The translations under genes were made by a program, and so were the position numbers. A stretch of 64,000 bases of DNA. It comes from Hormiphora californensis. Lineage: Eukaryota; Ctenophora; Tentaculata; Cydippida; Pleurobrachiidae. Positions 21,001 through 33,306 of the stretch are shown one piece after another; the first letter of the stretch is position 1; each line of letters opens with the position of its first letter. Below the pieces are notes generated by a model. That model was not told the origin of the DNA. It saw nothing but the letters and a program-made list of their open reading frames with translations, and ran no database searches. The stretch is taken from assembly GCA_020137815.1 (NCBI GenBank), contig CM035350.1, forward strand, positions 7,903,651-7,967,650, read 5' to 3'.

Positions 21001-24000
21001 CTCTACCTCTAGATACCAGTACAAACCCTTCTACCTCTAGATGCCAGTACAAAGTACAAACCCCTCTACCTCTAGATACCAATACAAACCCCTCTACCTC
21101 TAGATACCAGTACAAACCCTTTACCTCTAGATACCAGTACAAAACCCTTTACCTCTAGATGCCAGTACAAACCCCTCTACCTCTAGATACCAGTACAAAA
21201 CCCTCTACCTCTAGATACCAGTACAAACCCCTCTACCTCTAGATGCCAGTACAAACCCCTCTACCTCTAGATACCAGTACAAACCCCTCTACCTCTAGAT
21301 ACCAGTACAAACCCCTCTACCTCTAGATACCAGTACAAAACCCTCTACCTCTAGATACCAGTACAAACCCCTCTACCTCTAGATGCCAGTACAAACCCCT
21401 CTACCTCTAGATACCAGTACAAACCCCTCTACCTCTAGATACCAGTACAAACCCCTCTACCTCTAGATACCAGTACAAACCCCTCTACCTCTAGATGCCA
21501 GTACAAACCCCTCTACCTCTAGATACCAGTACAAACCCCTCTACCTCTAGATACCAGTACAAACCCCTCTACCTCTAGATACCAGTACAAACCCCTCTAC
21601 CTCTAGATGCCAGTACAAACCCCTCTACCTCTAGATACCAGTACAAACCCCTCTACCTCTAGATACCAGTACAAACCCCTCTACCTCTAGATACCAGTAC
21701 AAACCCCTCTACCTCTAGATACCAGTACAAACCCCTCTACCTCTAGATACCAGTACAAACCCCTCTACCTCTAGATGCCAGTACAAACCCCTCTACCTCT
21801 AGATACCAGTACAAACCCCTCTACCTCTAGATACCAGTACAAACCCCTCTACCTCTAGATACCAGTACAAACCCCTCTACCTCTAGATGCCAGTACAAAC
21901 CCCTCTACCTCTAGATACCAGTACAAACCCCTCTACCTCTAGATACCAGTACAAACCCCTCTACCTCTAGATACCAGTACAAACCCCTCTACCTCTAGAT
22001 GCCAGTACAAACCCCTCTACCTCTAGACACCAGTACAAACCCCTCTATCTCTAGATACCAGTACAAACCCCTCTACCTCTAGATGCCAGTACAAACCCCT
22101 CTACCTCGACTAGATGCCAGTACAAACCCCTCTACCTCTAGATACCAGTACAAACCCCTCTACCTCTAGATACCAGTACAAACCCCTCTACCTCTAGATG
22201 CCAGTACAAACCCCATCTACCTCTAGATACCAGTACAAACCCCTCTACCTCTAGATGCCAGTACAAACCCCTCTACCTCGACTAGATGCCAGTACAAACC
22301 CCCTCTACCTCTAGATACCAGTACAAACCCCTCTACCTCTAGACACCAGTACAAACCCCTTTACCTCTAGATGCCAGTACAAACTCCTCTACCTCTAGAT
22401 ACCAGTACAAACCCCTCTATCTCTAGATGCCAGTACAAACCCCTCTACCTCTAGATGCCAGTACAAACCCCTCTATCTCTAGATACCAGTACAAACCTTT
22501 TACCTTTGCATGTCAGTGCAGCATTGAACATACAATTATAAATTATATTATCCATAATATAATTTAGATTTTTACCAGTTCCGTACTCACTACTCACCCT
22601 AAAACCAGCCTAACCATTATCGTTCCTTCAGCGGAATGGTGTAATACCGATGCGTGCAACGAGTACTCCGCCCGATTGAATTGTTTCGCGTGTGATGCCG
22701 ACGTAACTGATATTGATACCCTGTGTGATGCAAAAGATACTACTGCCTTCTGTGGAGTTGCTGAGCAGTGTGCTTCAGTCTTCTACATGGCGTAAGTATT
22801 ATAGCAGGGGTACGTGGTGCGGTAGGAGCTGCAACTAAATTTGAAATGATAATTTATAGAACATACCATGAATCATATCTTACTATAGTAAAAGCAAAAA
22901 TGTCCTCAAACATCAGACATCATAATATGCACTTGGAAATAGTGACACAGTTTCCATGGATCTGGGTATCTCTATTATAATTTGGAGATGTCGCGTGATG
23001 GTCTTTCGTTCAGTGCGTTTCTACGCGACAGACTGCTCCTTCATAAAACACTTCATATGACCAAAGCTGTTACTCACAGTTTTGGAACTTTCAGTCAGTG
23101 GAAGTTTATTAATATTTTCGAATGCCTTTTAACATGCCAGTCCCCATAGTTACCAATTCAGTTGCCATGGCAACCGTGTTGAAAGGGGCGAAAAGAACCA
23201 CCAGGCGAAGCCGGGTGGGTTATCAAAAAGCCCTTACTTGAGCGCACCCAATGGGTGCGCTAGTCTAAACTAAGATCATATCTTTACAGTGAGGAAGGGT
23301 AGAATATTGCACGTGCAACTCAAGTACTGTTTTCACATCACCTTGCGTGTGCTTGCTCCCATCCTGACTTCACCCTACGACACCACCATCTGCACCATTA
23401 TCCACCAATTGGTTACGAAGTCACCCGTATTATTGATACATCCGTGTATATCCATTAGGGTCACCACACACCAAAGTTAAAATTAAAATTAAAATTTGAC
23501 GTTTTTGGTCATAACTCTGCCGTTTCTTGGCAAAATTGCTTCTTTTTGGGCTCATTTGAAAGAGGGCATCGAGCCCGTTCTGAAGAGCTCAAGAAACTTA
23601 AAATCGGTGCAGAGTGCGCGGCGTTAAGGCGCATAATGCGCGCGTTAAAATTTTAAAATTTTAACGCACACATTTTGCACTGTAACGCCGCACACTTTGC
23701 GCAGATTTCAAGTTTCTTGAGCTGTTCAGAACGGGCTCGATGCCCTCTTTCCAACAAGCCCAAAATGAGGCAATTTTGCCAAGAAATGGCAGAGTTATGA
23801 CCAAAAACGTCAAATTTTAATTTTAATTTTAACTTTGGTGTGTGGTGACCCCTAGCTATTATAGCGCAAAGGAGTAATTTCATTACCAAACCAATACCCA
23901 AGAAGGAAGGCCCTACTGCATATACCTGTCACCCAAGTTCAAGGCAGTCAATTACAATTAGGCATCACATCCCATGTATCCAATCCCGTCCGTAGGGCGG

Positions 24001-24361
24001 GAATTTCCGCTTGTATTTCTAACCCATGGAACTACCCTACAGGGCAGATAAAGCACATAACACAAGGATGTGTAAGGTAAAATCTGACCCCAAGGAATGG
24101 GAATGTGCAGACAAGGAGAAACAAAGTGGATGTGGTAAGTGTGATACTAATAATACTATAGCTCAGGGAGACTGCAAAACACAAAGTTTACCGTTTAGTA
24201 CTGTAACAGTTGATTAAAATCACGCACACTCACATGATCACTGCCTTGTTTCAGGAATCAAGTTCTGCAACGAAGAAAAGTGTACAGATTACAGCTCAAG
24301 CATGTCCGCTGCCATCGCTCTTCCCCTGCTCTTGGTGGCCATTGTTAACGCATACTTCTAA
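18055..24361 (+). CDS. GPI-anchored Ly6/uPAR-like secreted protein, 6 exons
   Basis: Exons 18055-18142, 20474-20549, 20676-20806, 22632-22791, 24043-24134 and 24255-24361 join at GT-AG sites in consistent phase to 654 nt (217 residues plus stop). The signal peptide MMKLSMVILVALVGAVSA precedes NLNCPKCVET. Two repeats follow, each opening with a C-X2-C pair (CPKC; CFAC). The first ends at the Ly6/uPAR C-terminal signature CNTDACN and the second at CNEEKC. The last 20 residues are a hydrophobic GPI-attachment signal (AALALP-like, LLLVAIVNAYF). It probably acts at the cell surface; ligand unknown. An alternative start is the second Met. Its introns are large for this window because of inserted repeats. 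Confident on structure, moderate on family. Confidence 0.8.
18208..19262. mobile_element. TA-flanked element with about 230-bp inverted ends (intron 1)
   Basis: The left end (ggttagcgactggctatttg, then aaatggcggcta) and the reverse of the right end (gggtagcgacttgctatttg) match over about 230 bp with gaps, continuing through a poly-G run to the motif 'tgaagtttttgaagttttt'. TA dinucleotides flank both ends (18206-18207, 19263-19264). There is no transposase ORF. It is probably a non-autonomous element of a TA-targeting family. Confidence 0.8.
20819..22510. repeat. 28-bp minisatellite, about 60 units (intron 3)
   Basis: Units read ccagtacaaacccctctacc + tctagata, mostly 28 bp. Two main types differ at one base (ATACCAG or ATGCCAG). 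It begins about 12 bases after the exon 3 donor. From about 21375 to 22000 the G type recurs every four units (112 bp), with one six-unit interval. Rare units have small insertions (ctcgactag at about 22107 and 22277). Confidence 0.95.
23458..23852. repeat. 395-bp near-perfect palindrome (intron 4)
   Basis: Starts GGGTCACCACACACCAAAGTT and ends with its reverse complement; arms are about 190 bp around a centre of ttaaaattttaaaattttaa near 23655. TA flanks both ends (23456-23457, 23853-23854). The arms differ by scattered substitutions. A foldback-type MITE; in the pre-mRNA it would form a long hairpin. Confidence 0.88.
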
Positions 24362-24875
24362 CTGAACATGGAAGTGTTGATGCAGGACACGAGGTGCTGT
24401 TGAACCGAATCCGGAAGAGTTGATATTATGAACTGAACTCTTCTGCTAGACGTCTTATATTATCATTGTATTGTCCATATAGGTGTTCTTTTACCAATTC
24501 CTAAAACATTCTTTAAATTCTCTAGATAGGAATATACTTGCAAAATCAAATTGTTTTCATTCTCTCCCCCTTTCTCACTCTCACACTCTCACACTCCCGC
24601 TAATGTTATAATGTATGTCAATGTGATCTGATATGATCTCTTTCTCAGTTCCCACATTTCAAAATTTTATCAAAATTGAGAAAGGGAGGAGCTTAGCGCC
24701 ATATAATAGTTACCTATACCCGGGCGATATTATATGCGGTTTGCTCAGCGTGTGGCTTAGTGGCTAATGTGGCTAAGTAACCCAAAAAAAACAGATACCG
24801 CTATTATGTTGAGGGTTCCAAAACTTCCTGTCATCAGATAAGATCACCCACCCATGGATCAAATGCCTCTATTGA

Positions 24876-25220
<345 letters not shown>

Positions 25221-25442
25221 TAATAGTAACTTACTCGTGAATCTCCGGAAGATTTTGCGGGCATGCAGGAAGGGAGGGAGAGGGTGGGACATAACACTCC
25301 AAGGTGCTAGTGTGATTACTACTCATTAACGATACCTCACTTAGCGCATAATTGTCAAACCTGAAATAATGTGATTTATTTTAATTGCAGAAAATCGATT
25401 TCTTGTTGAGTAACTCAACAATCGATTTCAGGGTTAGTGACG

Positions 25443-25514
25443 CAGTCACCCCTACACTAGCAGTCACCTCTACACTAGCAGTCACCCCTACACTAGCAGT
25501 CACCCCTACACTAG
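25443..25514. repeat. 18-bp tandem repeat, four units
   Basis: Four consecutive units of cagtcacccctacactag; the second has one C-to-T change. Confidence 0.95.
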
Positions 25515-25683
25515 CCGCGTATAGCGCGGCTAAACGAAACCTGCGGGTTTAGCCGTTTGCCCCCCCCCCCCCTCGGCCCTCCCTCCCTACCATAATGAAA
25601 TATTCAGCGATTCTACAATTATTGGATGCAGCACACCTATAAGATGCAACACCTATAAGATGCATCATTATTATTAGTGATTA

Positions 25684-26103
25684 TTAGTGAAAACCTATAA
25701 TAATGGTAAACGCTAAAACTAACTTCTTCTGTAGCTCATAGACAGTCTGCTCGAAGTAGAGTCTCTTCTTTACGTACTCCCGTGCTCCTCCTAGCAGGAT
25801 AACGGAACAAGAAAGAGGACCAACTGCACCAGCGTCACGTGCCGCTTGGACAAGAGTTGATGCCATGGCGTCGCTGAGCAACTGATAAACCCGGTCTACC
25901 GTGAGAGTCTCTATCGGGTCAGAAAACAATTCCGCCCAGTCGAGTTGGTCAGAGGCGGCGCAACCCTGCGAGAACCAGATATTAGGTGGGGGTACGGAAG
26001 GAGTTACTATGTTGCAACATCTAGTAAGAAACAAGGGAGTTTAATGAAAAATGTGGATTACAACAGTGATACAACAGGTTAAATGCGCTACCGAGCAATC
26101 TGC

Positions 26104-26148
<45 letters not shown>

Positions 26149-28971
26149 GATAGAAAAAGATAGAAAAAAGATAGGATGGTGTAATTGACGGGCCCTCGAT
26201 CACTGACACTCTGCTCTGTCTGTCTAGAATTTATCATTGATTCATATATATTAGGCGTGATTCAGCGTAACGCTGGGCAGGCACGGGGGTTGCAATTGTC
26301 ACAATATAGAGAGTTCTGCTGCACCGTAACCACGATTGCACCTCCTCCGATCCAGCTAGGGTCTCCTGGACCAAATCTTCAGGCCTCCTTCTCAGCCCCT
26401 TTATCCCCTCTATCAGATTTTTCAGCTTTTTCATTGCCACCCTTCTCTGCCTCTTTGTCTCTGTGCTCCGCGAACTTCTTCGCCAACATTGTTGTAGCCA
26501 TTTTGATGAGCGTGTTAAACTTTACCAGCACCACGTTTTTCTGTTACACGAGTTACAATATAGTACCGGGCCAGAGGCGCCCATGGGGAAAGGGGTTCGT
26601 GGGTCCTTCCCATCCCCATATATATGGAATAAAGTCGGATTTTTTGAAGTTGTCACCCCCCCCCTTTTCACGCACAGCGTCGTATTTGTGCGTGACAGCC
26701 CCCACTCGAGCTCTCACTTTTCGGCAAAAAGCCACATTATATCATCGGAAAGAGCATAATTTTCCGTCCGTAAAGTTTTTGTTTGACGAAATTGGTCAAG
26801 AAACAATTACCGTAAGTTGGGGTAACTTTGTACCACTTTTTAGCATTCTCCTAAAATAACTCCTTGCCAGAACCACACTCGAAAATTTTTGAACCAAATA
26901 ATCCCGTTCCAGACCTAGTACACCAGATATAACTAGTGAAATTTTTGGTCCCCTCTCATTTAATTACATTAATTAGCGTGTATTTTAGTGTAAGTGGGGT
27001 TTTAGGGCATGGGGTAACTTTGGAATGAGGGTGGGGGTAACTTTGGACAACCCGTCCAAAGTTACCCCAAGATAGTAAATATTGGAACAAACATAAATCC
27101 GAACATTTTGCAATGATAAATAAATGAACCTAAAATGTTTAAATGGGGTTTAAATGGGTCAATAAATTAAAAAAGAACAATAGGGTTAGCCAAACGCCCC
27201 ATGATTTAAAAAAACATTTGTTGATGTCGGCTCAACTTTTTTGGGTGTGAGGAATGATGAAACTAGCCACCAAATAAAATTTCAGCTTCAATCGGACTTG
27301 ATTTAGAGGTTGCCACATTCCGACCTGAAACCCATCAAAACTTCAGTAATTTGGGGTCCCCTCATCCATCCTGTAGTTTGGTAGATGGTATTGGCCCTAT
27401 AGTTCTTTTTGCTGAATTGGATAGACAGGCCTAGTGTTCTACTTATAATGGGGTACTACGGCTACACATAAAGTGATTTGCTTTTTGGCTATCACCCCCT
27501 CTGTGCTCCTGCATAGATTTTCTACAAGACCGAGAACACTCCCATGCTCCCTTACTTCATAGCCCCCTTTCTCTCAGCTACCCATCTCACCATAACTAAG
27601 CTACCCCTAGGATGATGAGGAAACTTGCCCAGCGCGACTTTAGAGTTTGTATTGGTTTTTCAGGCGGGATTTTCTGTATTTAGCTCCATAAAATAGTTTT
27701 TTCAAAAATCGTAGTTTTTTTTTCCACTAACCTATCGAATAAGATGGATGGAAAAATGGGCTGTGTGCTGGGGCTGAATCTAGGGTATATGGCCCTAAAC
27801 ACATGCCGAGAGGTCCTACCCCGTACACGCGGCTCTCTCTAACTGGCCCTCTCGTTTCCTAACCCCTGTCGTGCCTCTTCACTATCTGCCTTCGTCCAAC
27901 AGAGACATCAAAATTCCAAACCTGTAGTGTGGGGTAAACTTTGGCAACCAACCCCGTCAAGTTACCCCCAAATTCAAAAATGGCTATGGGGTAAACACAT
28001 TGCCACCCCTATTAGCTCAATTCAAGTAATTGAATCGGTTTTGAAAAATGGTTGCCCCAACCAATTATTTTGAATTCCTAAAACCCTTCCAACCTCTTAA
28101 CTGGAGACTACAGCTGTGATGTCGGACCTGTCCATTTATCTCCTAGCACCGGTCAAAGCTAAACGGATCCCCATTTTGGATTTGATACATTTTCAAGCGA
28201 TTTTGCATCACTATGTTTGCCCCAAATTAGGTCCAGCTAATTATCATAGAATTGAAAATACTAATTTTGACCCGTTAGTTCTAGACATTTGTAAGTTAAT
28301 TTACTTTGTACAAAACTACGACCCAAAATTATGCCAAATCTGGTCGTTATCTGGGTTGGAATTTTTGTTCATAAAAAAAAAAATCTCCAAATTTTTGAAA
28401 GTGTCCAAAGTCTACCCCTGCAAACAAAGTTACCCCAGATTACGGTATATAAAAGGCGTGAGAGCCAAAACAAGTTTCCGGCGTGTAAATAAAAAATCGT
28501 GCCGCCACCACGGCCCGGGGGGTGACAACTTCAAAAAATCCGACTTTATAATATGATCCCTCTCCTCAAAGTTTTGGCTATAATCGATTACCTCACTCTC
28601 GTTATCTGGTACCATAGAGCTTTCCATTGAATCGTCCCCGAAATCAGACACAAGTGCATCATAGTCCAATGTTGATGTTTGGGAAATTGCATCATCCTGG
28701 TGAAGATTTATTATTATTTATGACAAAACAACATCTATACCATGTATACAGCTAAACAATATATAATGTTGTAATCACTCACATCATTTTCACCGGGAAG
28801 TGTTGTAAAGATGTGAAGCAGTTTCCTCAGACTAGGTCGAAGGATGGAGGAGCACATGTTGCACGCCTCAACCTCTCCAATGTACTTCAGAAAGGTACTG
28901 TTTACTGAAACAAGTGTAATACCCCGTGTGTTATCTTGTGAATCTGGTGAAGGATTCTCACTACACACCAT
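25684..28971 (-). CDS. Unrecognised coding fragments, split by an inserted element
   Basis: Several minus-strand open stretches look like exons of one or more genes. At 28783-28971 there is a Cys-containing piece (ACNMCSSILRPSLRKLLHIF) with a gtgagt donor that joins in phase 0 to 28549-28696, an acidic segment (DYDALVSDFGDDSMESS). That frame runs straight into the 26632-28546 element. Beyond it, 26240-26560 holds a Lys/Glu-rich then DLVQETLAGSEEVQSW segment in two frames, and 25730-26000 a segment with LDWAELFSDPIETLTVDR and GGAREYVKKRLYFEQ. I recognise no family. Gene boundaries and whether these belong together are uncertain. Confidence 0.3.
26632..28546. mobile_element. 1.9-kb TA-flanked non-autonomous element
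   Basis: Both ends read AAGTCGGATTTTTTGAAGTT then gtcacccccc in inverted orientation (about 32 bp), flanked by TA (26630-26631, 28547-28548). The interior repeats 'ggggtaactttgg' and its complement many times, which allows internal hairpins. No transposase is recognised. It sits inside an apparent exon of the minus strand. Confidence 0.82.
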
Positions 28972-28999
28972 CTATACGTTTGTCTCATATAAGACCGTC

Positions 29000-31900
29000 C
29001 TCTCCGCACCGGGCCGAAGGCCCGGTGCGGCTACGTGAGGCCGCGATGTACAGTCAGTGTCTGACAACTATACGTATACTACACAGATCGTTACCCAAGA
29101 CTGACCTAGAAAGATAAACTCATCCGATCTGGCTATCTCCACAGTGGCACAGAAGGGTTTCTGAGAAAGGCAGTGGCGAAAGGGAGGGGTTAATCCACCA
29201 CCGTGGAAACCAAGGCTTTGTACCGGTAATGTAGATTACCCACCTTTCATCACCTAAGAGAGAAGATTAGATAGGAGAGAGAGAAGAGAGAGAGAGGCTC
29301 TATCTAGATAGAGCTAGGCTACTATTTCTCGATAGCTATATAGAGCTCTCCTTCTCTTCTCTCGCTCCGCTCTCTATTCTCTCTCGATCGCGCTTCGCTT
29401 CTATCTTGTCTTTCTAGCCACTCGCTCTCTCTCTCTCTCCTTCTCGCTCTTCTCTCTCTCGCTCGCTCTCTCGCTCTCTACCCCCCTCTCTCTCTCTCTC
29501 CTTCTCTTCCCCTCCCAGACAGTTCATTTGGTGTCCCCGACCGGGCACAGCCACACTTCTAAAACGGCTTCACTATACTCTATCCACACCTCACTATCGC
29601 CCCATCTCCCATCTCCAACCGGCGTTTACGCTCCACCGTCTCCCCTGCACGAGTGGTAGACATAGACTTTTCTCTTGGTTCGGCGGTGTTATGCGGGTGG
29701 TCCGTCCCTTCTTTTCTCTCCTGGGCAGTCTCCTATGGGTATCAGAGTAGGGATTCCTGGGGTGGGCGTTGCGATGGGGGGTTCGGCGGGCGGGGCGTGG
29801 GACTCACTTTGGAAAATTCGATTTAGGGTGATTATTCCAGCTTCGGCCGGGGTCCCGCGGAGTCAGGTTGAAAACTACGTGGCTTTTCTGAGCTGTTTTC
29901 TGTCCGCCCCCGACATGTTTGTTGAGGCACGATTTAACGGATGATTAGAGGTCCGGGCGGAACTCTAACTCACCTTTTCGAGTTGTGGGGGCGAAGTGAG
30001 TTCTCCTGTCCGCTAAAAAATGTCGAAATTCTACTTTTTGTCCCTGCCCTGCGCTAAACTCAACAAAGTCTTCACAGACTCTACAGACTCCACTTTCTTT
30101 AGACAGGGGGAACACGAGTGTACAGGGAAGGGCGGGGAGACATATGACTTGTTTGTGTGCCGCAGTGTAACATAGGCGAATTTCCGACCGAGTTTTCTGG
30201 TCCGGACTACGTAAACGTCTTGACCTTCAGTACACAGAGAAAAACGGGGCGGGTGGTGGAATCTGTACAATGTGTCTGGCCGGGCGTACGATTGTGTGCA
30301 GAGCAGAGGGTGCATGCAAAGTTCTGGTGAGTTCCGGGGGAGAGAGAGGGCCTGACAGGAGTGGACAGAGAGTAAAAGAGAGAAGGAAGTGCTGAAGCAG
30401 CAAGGGTGGGGACCCACATGAAGATAGGGTTAAAAATCAAAAATTCGGGCTAGGCGCTGCAAACCTGTAATATTCCAGTCACAGTGGGGGGAAATTCTAA
30501 GCGGTCGAGTAGGGATTGGGGGAATGGGTTTCCTCTTCTTTTTAAAAAAAGGGCGCGGAAGTAGGGTAGAGTCTCTTTTGGTTGAGGTTTGGATGCCGGT
30601 GTGACCCATCCTCGCCGGGAACTCGGGCTCCCTCACTGGATAGCATTGAAGGCGGGAGGGGGGTTGGTGGTGTGTATGGTGGGGAAGGCGGTGGGGCTGG
30701 CATGGTCTGAGGTGGGAGGGGGGTGCCGGAGGGGAAGGGCTTCGAAAAAGTAAGAATCTCATTTTAGAAATAATTGCGAAAATGTGTAATTGGGGTAAAT
30801 AGGGGGGAGGGGGCTGACACTAAAAATGCGCTGAGAGGTTCAAGGGGGGAGATGTTAAAGGTCGGGGGGAAAAAAAAAAAAAGAAAATGGGGGCTGAAAA
30901 AGAGAGGGCGGGTTATGGGGGAGCTCTTGGAATGGGTTGAGGTCATCGGAATTTGTCGCTTAGGGCTCGATGCTGAAAAGGTTGGGAAAAAACGGGGGGG
31001 GTCGGGAAAGGAAAAAGATTGGGGTTCGGAGTAAAGAAACCGTACGGAAGCAGAAGGGGAAAACGGAAAGCGAGGGTGCAGGTAACGAGGGGGAGGGTCC
31101 CTTCTCCTCTATATATTTCCAATCCTTCCCCATCACTGGATCTTCTCTTTTCATCGTTTCAGGGTCACATGGGGTTCTGGGGGGGGTGAGGGGGGGGGTG
31201 TGGGGGGGGGGTGGCGGTATATCTCCTCGTCCAATGCTGTCTGTCCAGACCAGCAACTAGCAACTGCAGGCTGCGCTGCTCTCTGTAGCCTACTCAGTGA
31301 CGATTCACCCATATAACCTTGTCTCGCTGGGGCTCTACAATTCTATCCGACAAGTCACCTCCCTCTCCTTCCCTTCATCATCACACGGGATACGCCATTT
31401 TATTCAATCTTCTCCCCACACGACCCGTTTCTCCTTCTACTATAACCGTTCACAAAAAAAAGAGCGAGGAAGAGAGATGGAGAAGGAAGAGAGTGGAGAG
31501 AATAAAAGAGGCTGGTCATTCACTCGCATTGGTTTTGTATCCTCCCTCTCTCCAATACATGGTTTTTCACCATCAGCCTATAAGCTATAGCTACCCCCCT
31601 ATCCTCGACTCCAATCTATCACAAGCGAACCTACATCACTATTGTTGGAATCCTTTTCCTCCTCCTTATCGCGACCCATACCACTATGCAACTACTACTC
31701 AAGACCTTCTCTCTACTGAGCCGTCCCGATCCTATAATATGATCCATCAGAATATGAAACTCCTCAATCAATCTTCTCTGTGTTGACTGGAAATTTGGAT
31801 TTTCTTCATTAGGCCTTTCGGTAAATACTGATCATGGAGAGATGGCAGAAATCGAGACGAGACGAGTGGAGTAGTCAGAGAGTAGAGAGAGGTTAGAGTG

Positions 31901-32300
31901 ACGGACGGTAGTTAGAACACGAAGACTAGGAGGTAGTACTGGTGTGTAGTAAAGATGATGTGAGAGCGAAGAGAGAAACAGATGATACAGAAGGACATAG
32001 GGAGTGGAACGCTAACGATATCAGAGTAGAGAAGTAGAATGCAGACTTCGAGACAGTAGAAAGAGCGCGGAAGGGAGTGTAGAGAGAGGAAGAGCTGAGG
32101 TGAAAAGAGATCGTGAGAATGAGAAGCACTTGAAGGGACCGATTAAGCTAATGAACGGGATTGGGAGATGGGTTTTACAGTGTAGACTTATTGTCTAAAC
32201 TGCACACATACTTTGTTTTCTCTTGTAATAATGATAGCTAGCTTCACAAAAGACTCAAAAATTTTGTTTTGGAATACCTATTTCGCTTCGGCACGGACAG
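29000..32300. other. No supported gene; CT/GA- and G-rich low complexity
   Basis: 29240-29515 is a mosaic of GA/CT tracts with short palindromes (tctatctagatagag). 29660-31260 is G-rich with long G runs (31178-31210) and no conserved-looking ORF; open frames here are Pro- or Gly-biased and unconvincing. 31280-32170 has no recognisable coding. Confidence 0.45.
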
Positions 32301-32307
32301 AAACTCA

Positions 32308-33184
32308 CCTTTCTGACAATCACCATGGTCAAAAATCGACAAGTCCCACCCTCCTTAATCTTTTCTTTTTCGCGAGCCTTTTCCTGTAGTTTTTTGCAAC
32401 GTGACACGTTTGTTGGTTTATTCATCCCTATGTGGAGTTCTCCTGTCCTCGAACCGAAGTCTCGTGACTACAAAACTTTCGAGTTTACGTGTCCGGCATA
32501 CATCTTTGCCCTATGGTGCACCCTGTTTACAATTTCTTCGAGTATTTTTGTCCCTACGCTATCGCAACTGTTTCTAGCTTGTGCGCTTCCTCCATAACTA
32601 GCACAGCCAAGTTCTCGACATCAGATAAGTAGTGCCAGGTGGGAGACCATAAAGTCACCGCATCATTAAAAAAAAGTCGACTTGTAGACGTGTCGGCTCC
32701 ACATTTTCGGACAATTAACTACTCACTTTCTTATGTGTACTGTCCAGGTATGAGTCTTACAGGTCCGTAGAGATGCCTTTAGAACTGCATTTGGCAGCTA
32801 TCGTATGACTCACTGTTTCACCGCCCCCATATATACGTTCATAATATGTAAGGAGGGTTAGAACATAACAACAGGTCATAAGGAATTTTATCAGTCATGA
32901 TTCTTGAACAAATTGTACCTGCCCTGAGGAGGAGACAGCACCACCATGGGCAATGACTCTCTGCTTCTCAGCCTCATCTGTCACATTATGGTCCTTAGTA
33001 CAAATCTTTACGGAACAGGATTTACCCACACACTTCCCGTCCTTCCCTCCCCTACAGATGTAGGTTCTCCGTCAGTGCACACCCATATTCTCCAACGCGG
33101 CGGACGACTGCTCCTTGGAGAAGCTTTTTTGGTGGGACTGGCGTTATCGTTACTTCCTGTAAACATTGTGTTGTTGTTGTGAAC
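32308..33184 (-). other. Exon-like segments, unrecognised
   Basis: Two stretches have splice-like borders. 32308-32472: a tttgtag acceptor, then open sequence (CKKLQEKAREKEKIKEGG) to a gtgagt donor. 32910-33184: open sequence with SCSVKICTKDHNVTDEAE then KQRVIAHGGAV, faintly like the 'T-DH-E-E-RI-GG' motif of PP2C phosphatases, but the upstream reading changes frame near 33060. Neither joins convincingly to the gene at 33307-34561. Confidence 0.25.
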
Positions 33185-33306
33185 TCAACAATAATTAATA
33201 GGTTTAAAGGATTGTATTGCTTGAATACAGGTGAAGATCCTCTCACTCTCTAAGTTTGTAAATGTAGAAATTAGAAAGTAGAAACAGAATCAGCTAGTAC
33301 TATCAA

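Noticed and set aside
20819..22510. CRISPR-like array
   Set aside because: Units are contiguous 28-mers without unique spacers, inside an intron of a eukaryotic gene.
30430..31260. Pro-rich and Gly-rich ORFs on both strands
   Set aside because: G-rich low-complexity DNA, no conserved-looking segment and mutually overlapping frames.
32905..33060. PP2C phosphatase exon
   Set aside because: Only one loose motif (T-DH...E...GG); upstream frame breaks and no catalytic metal-binding motif was found.
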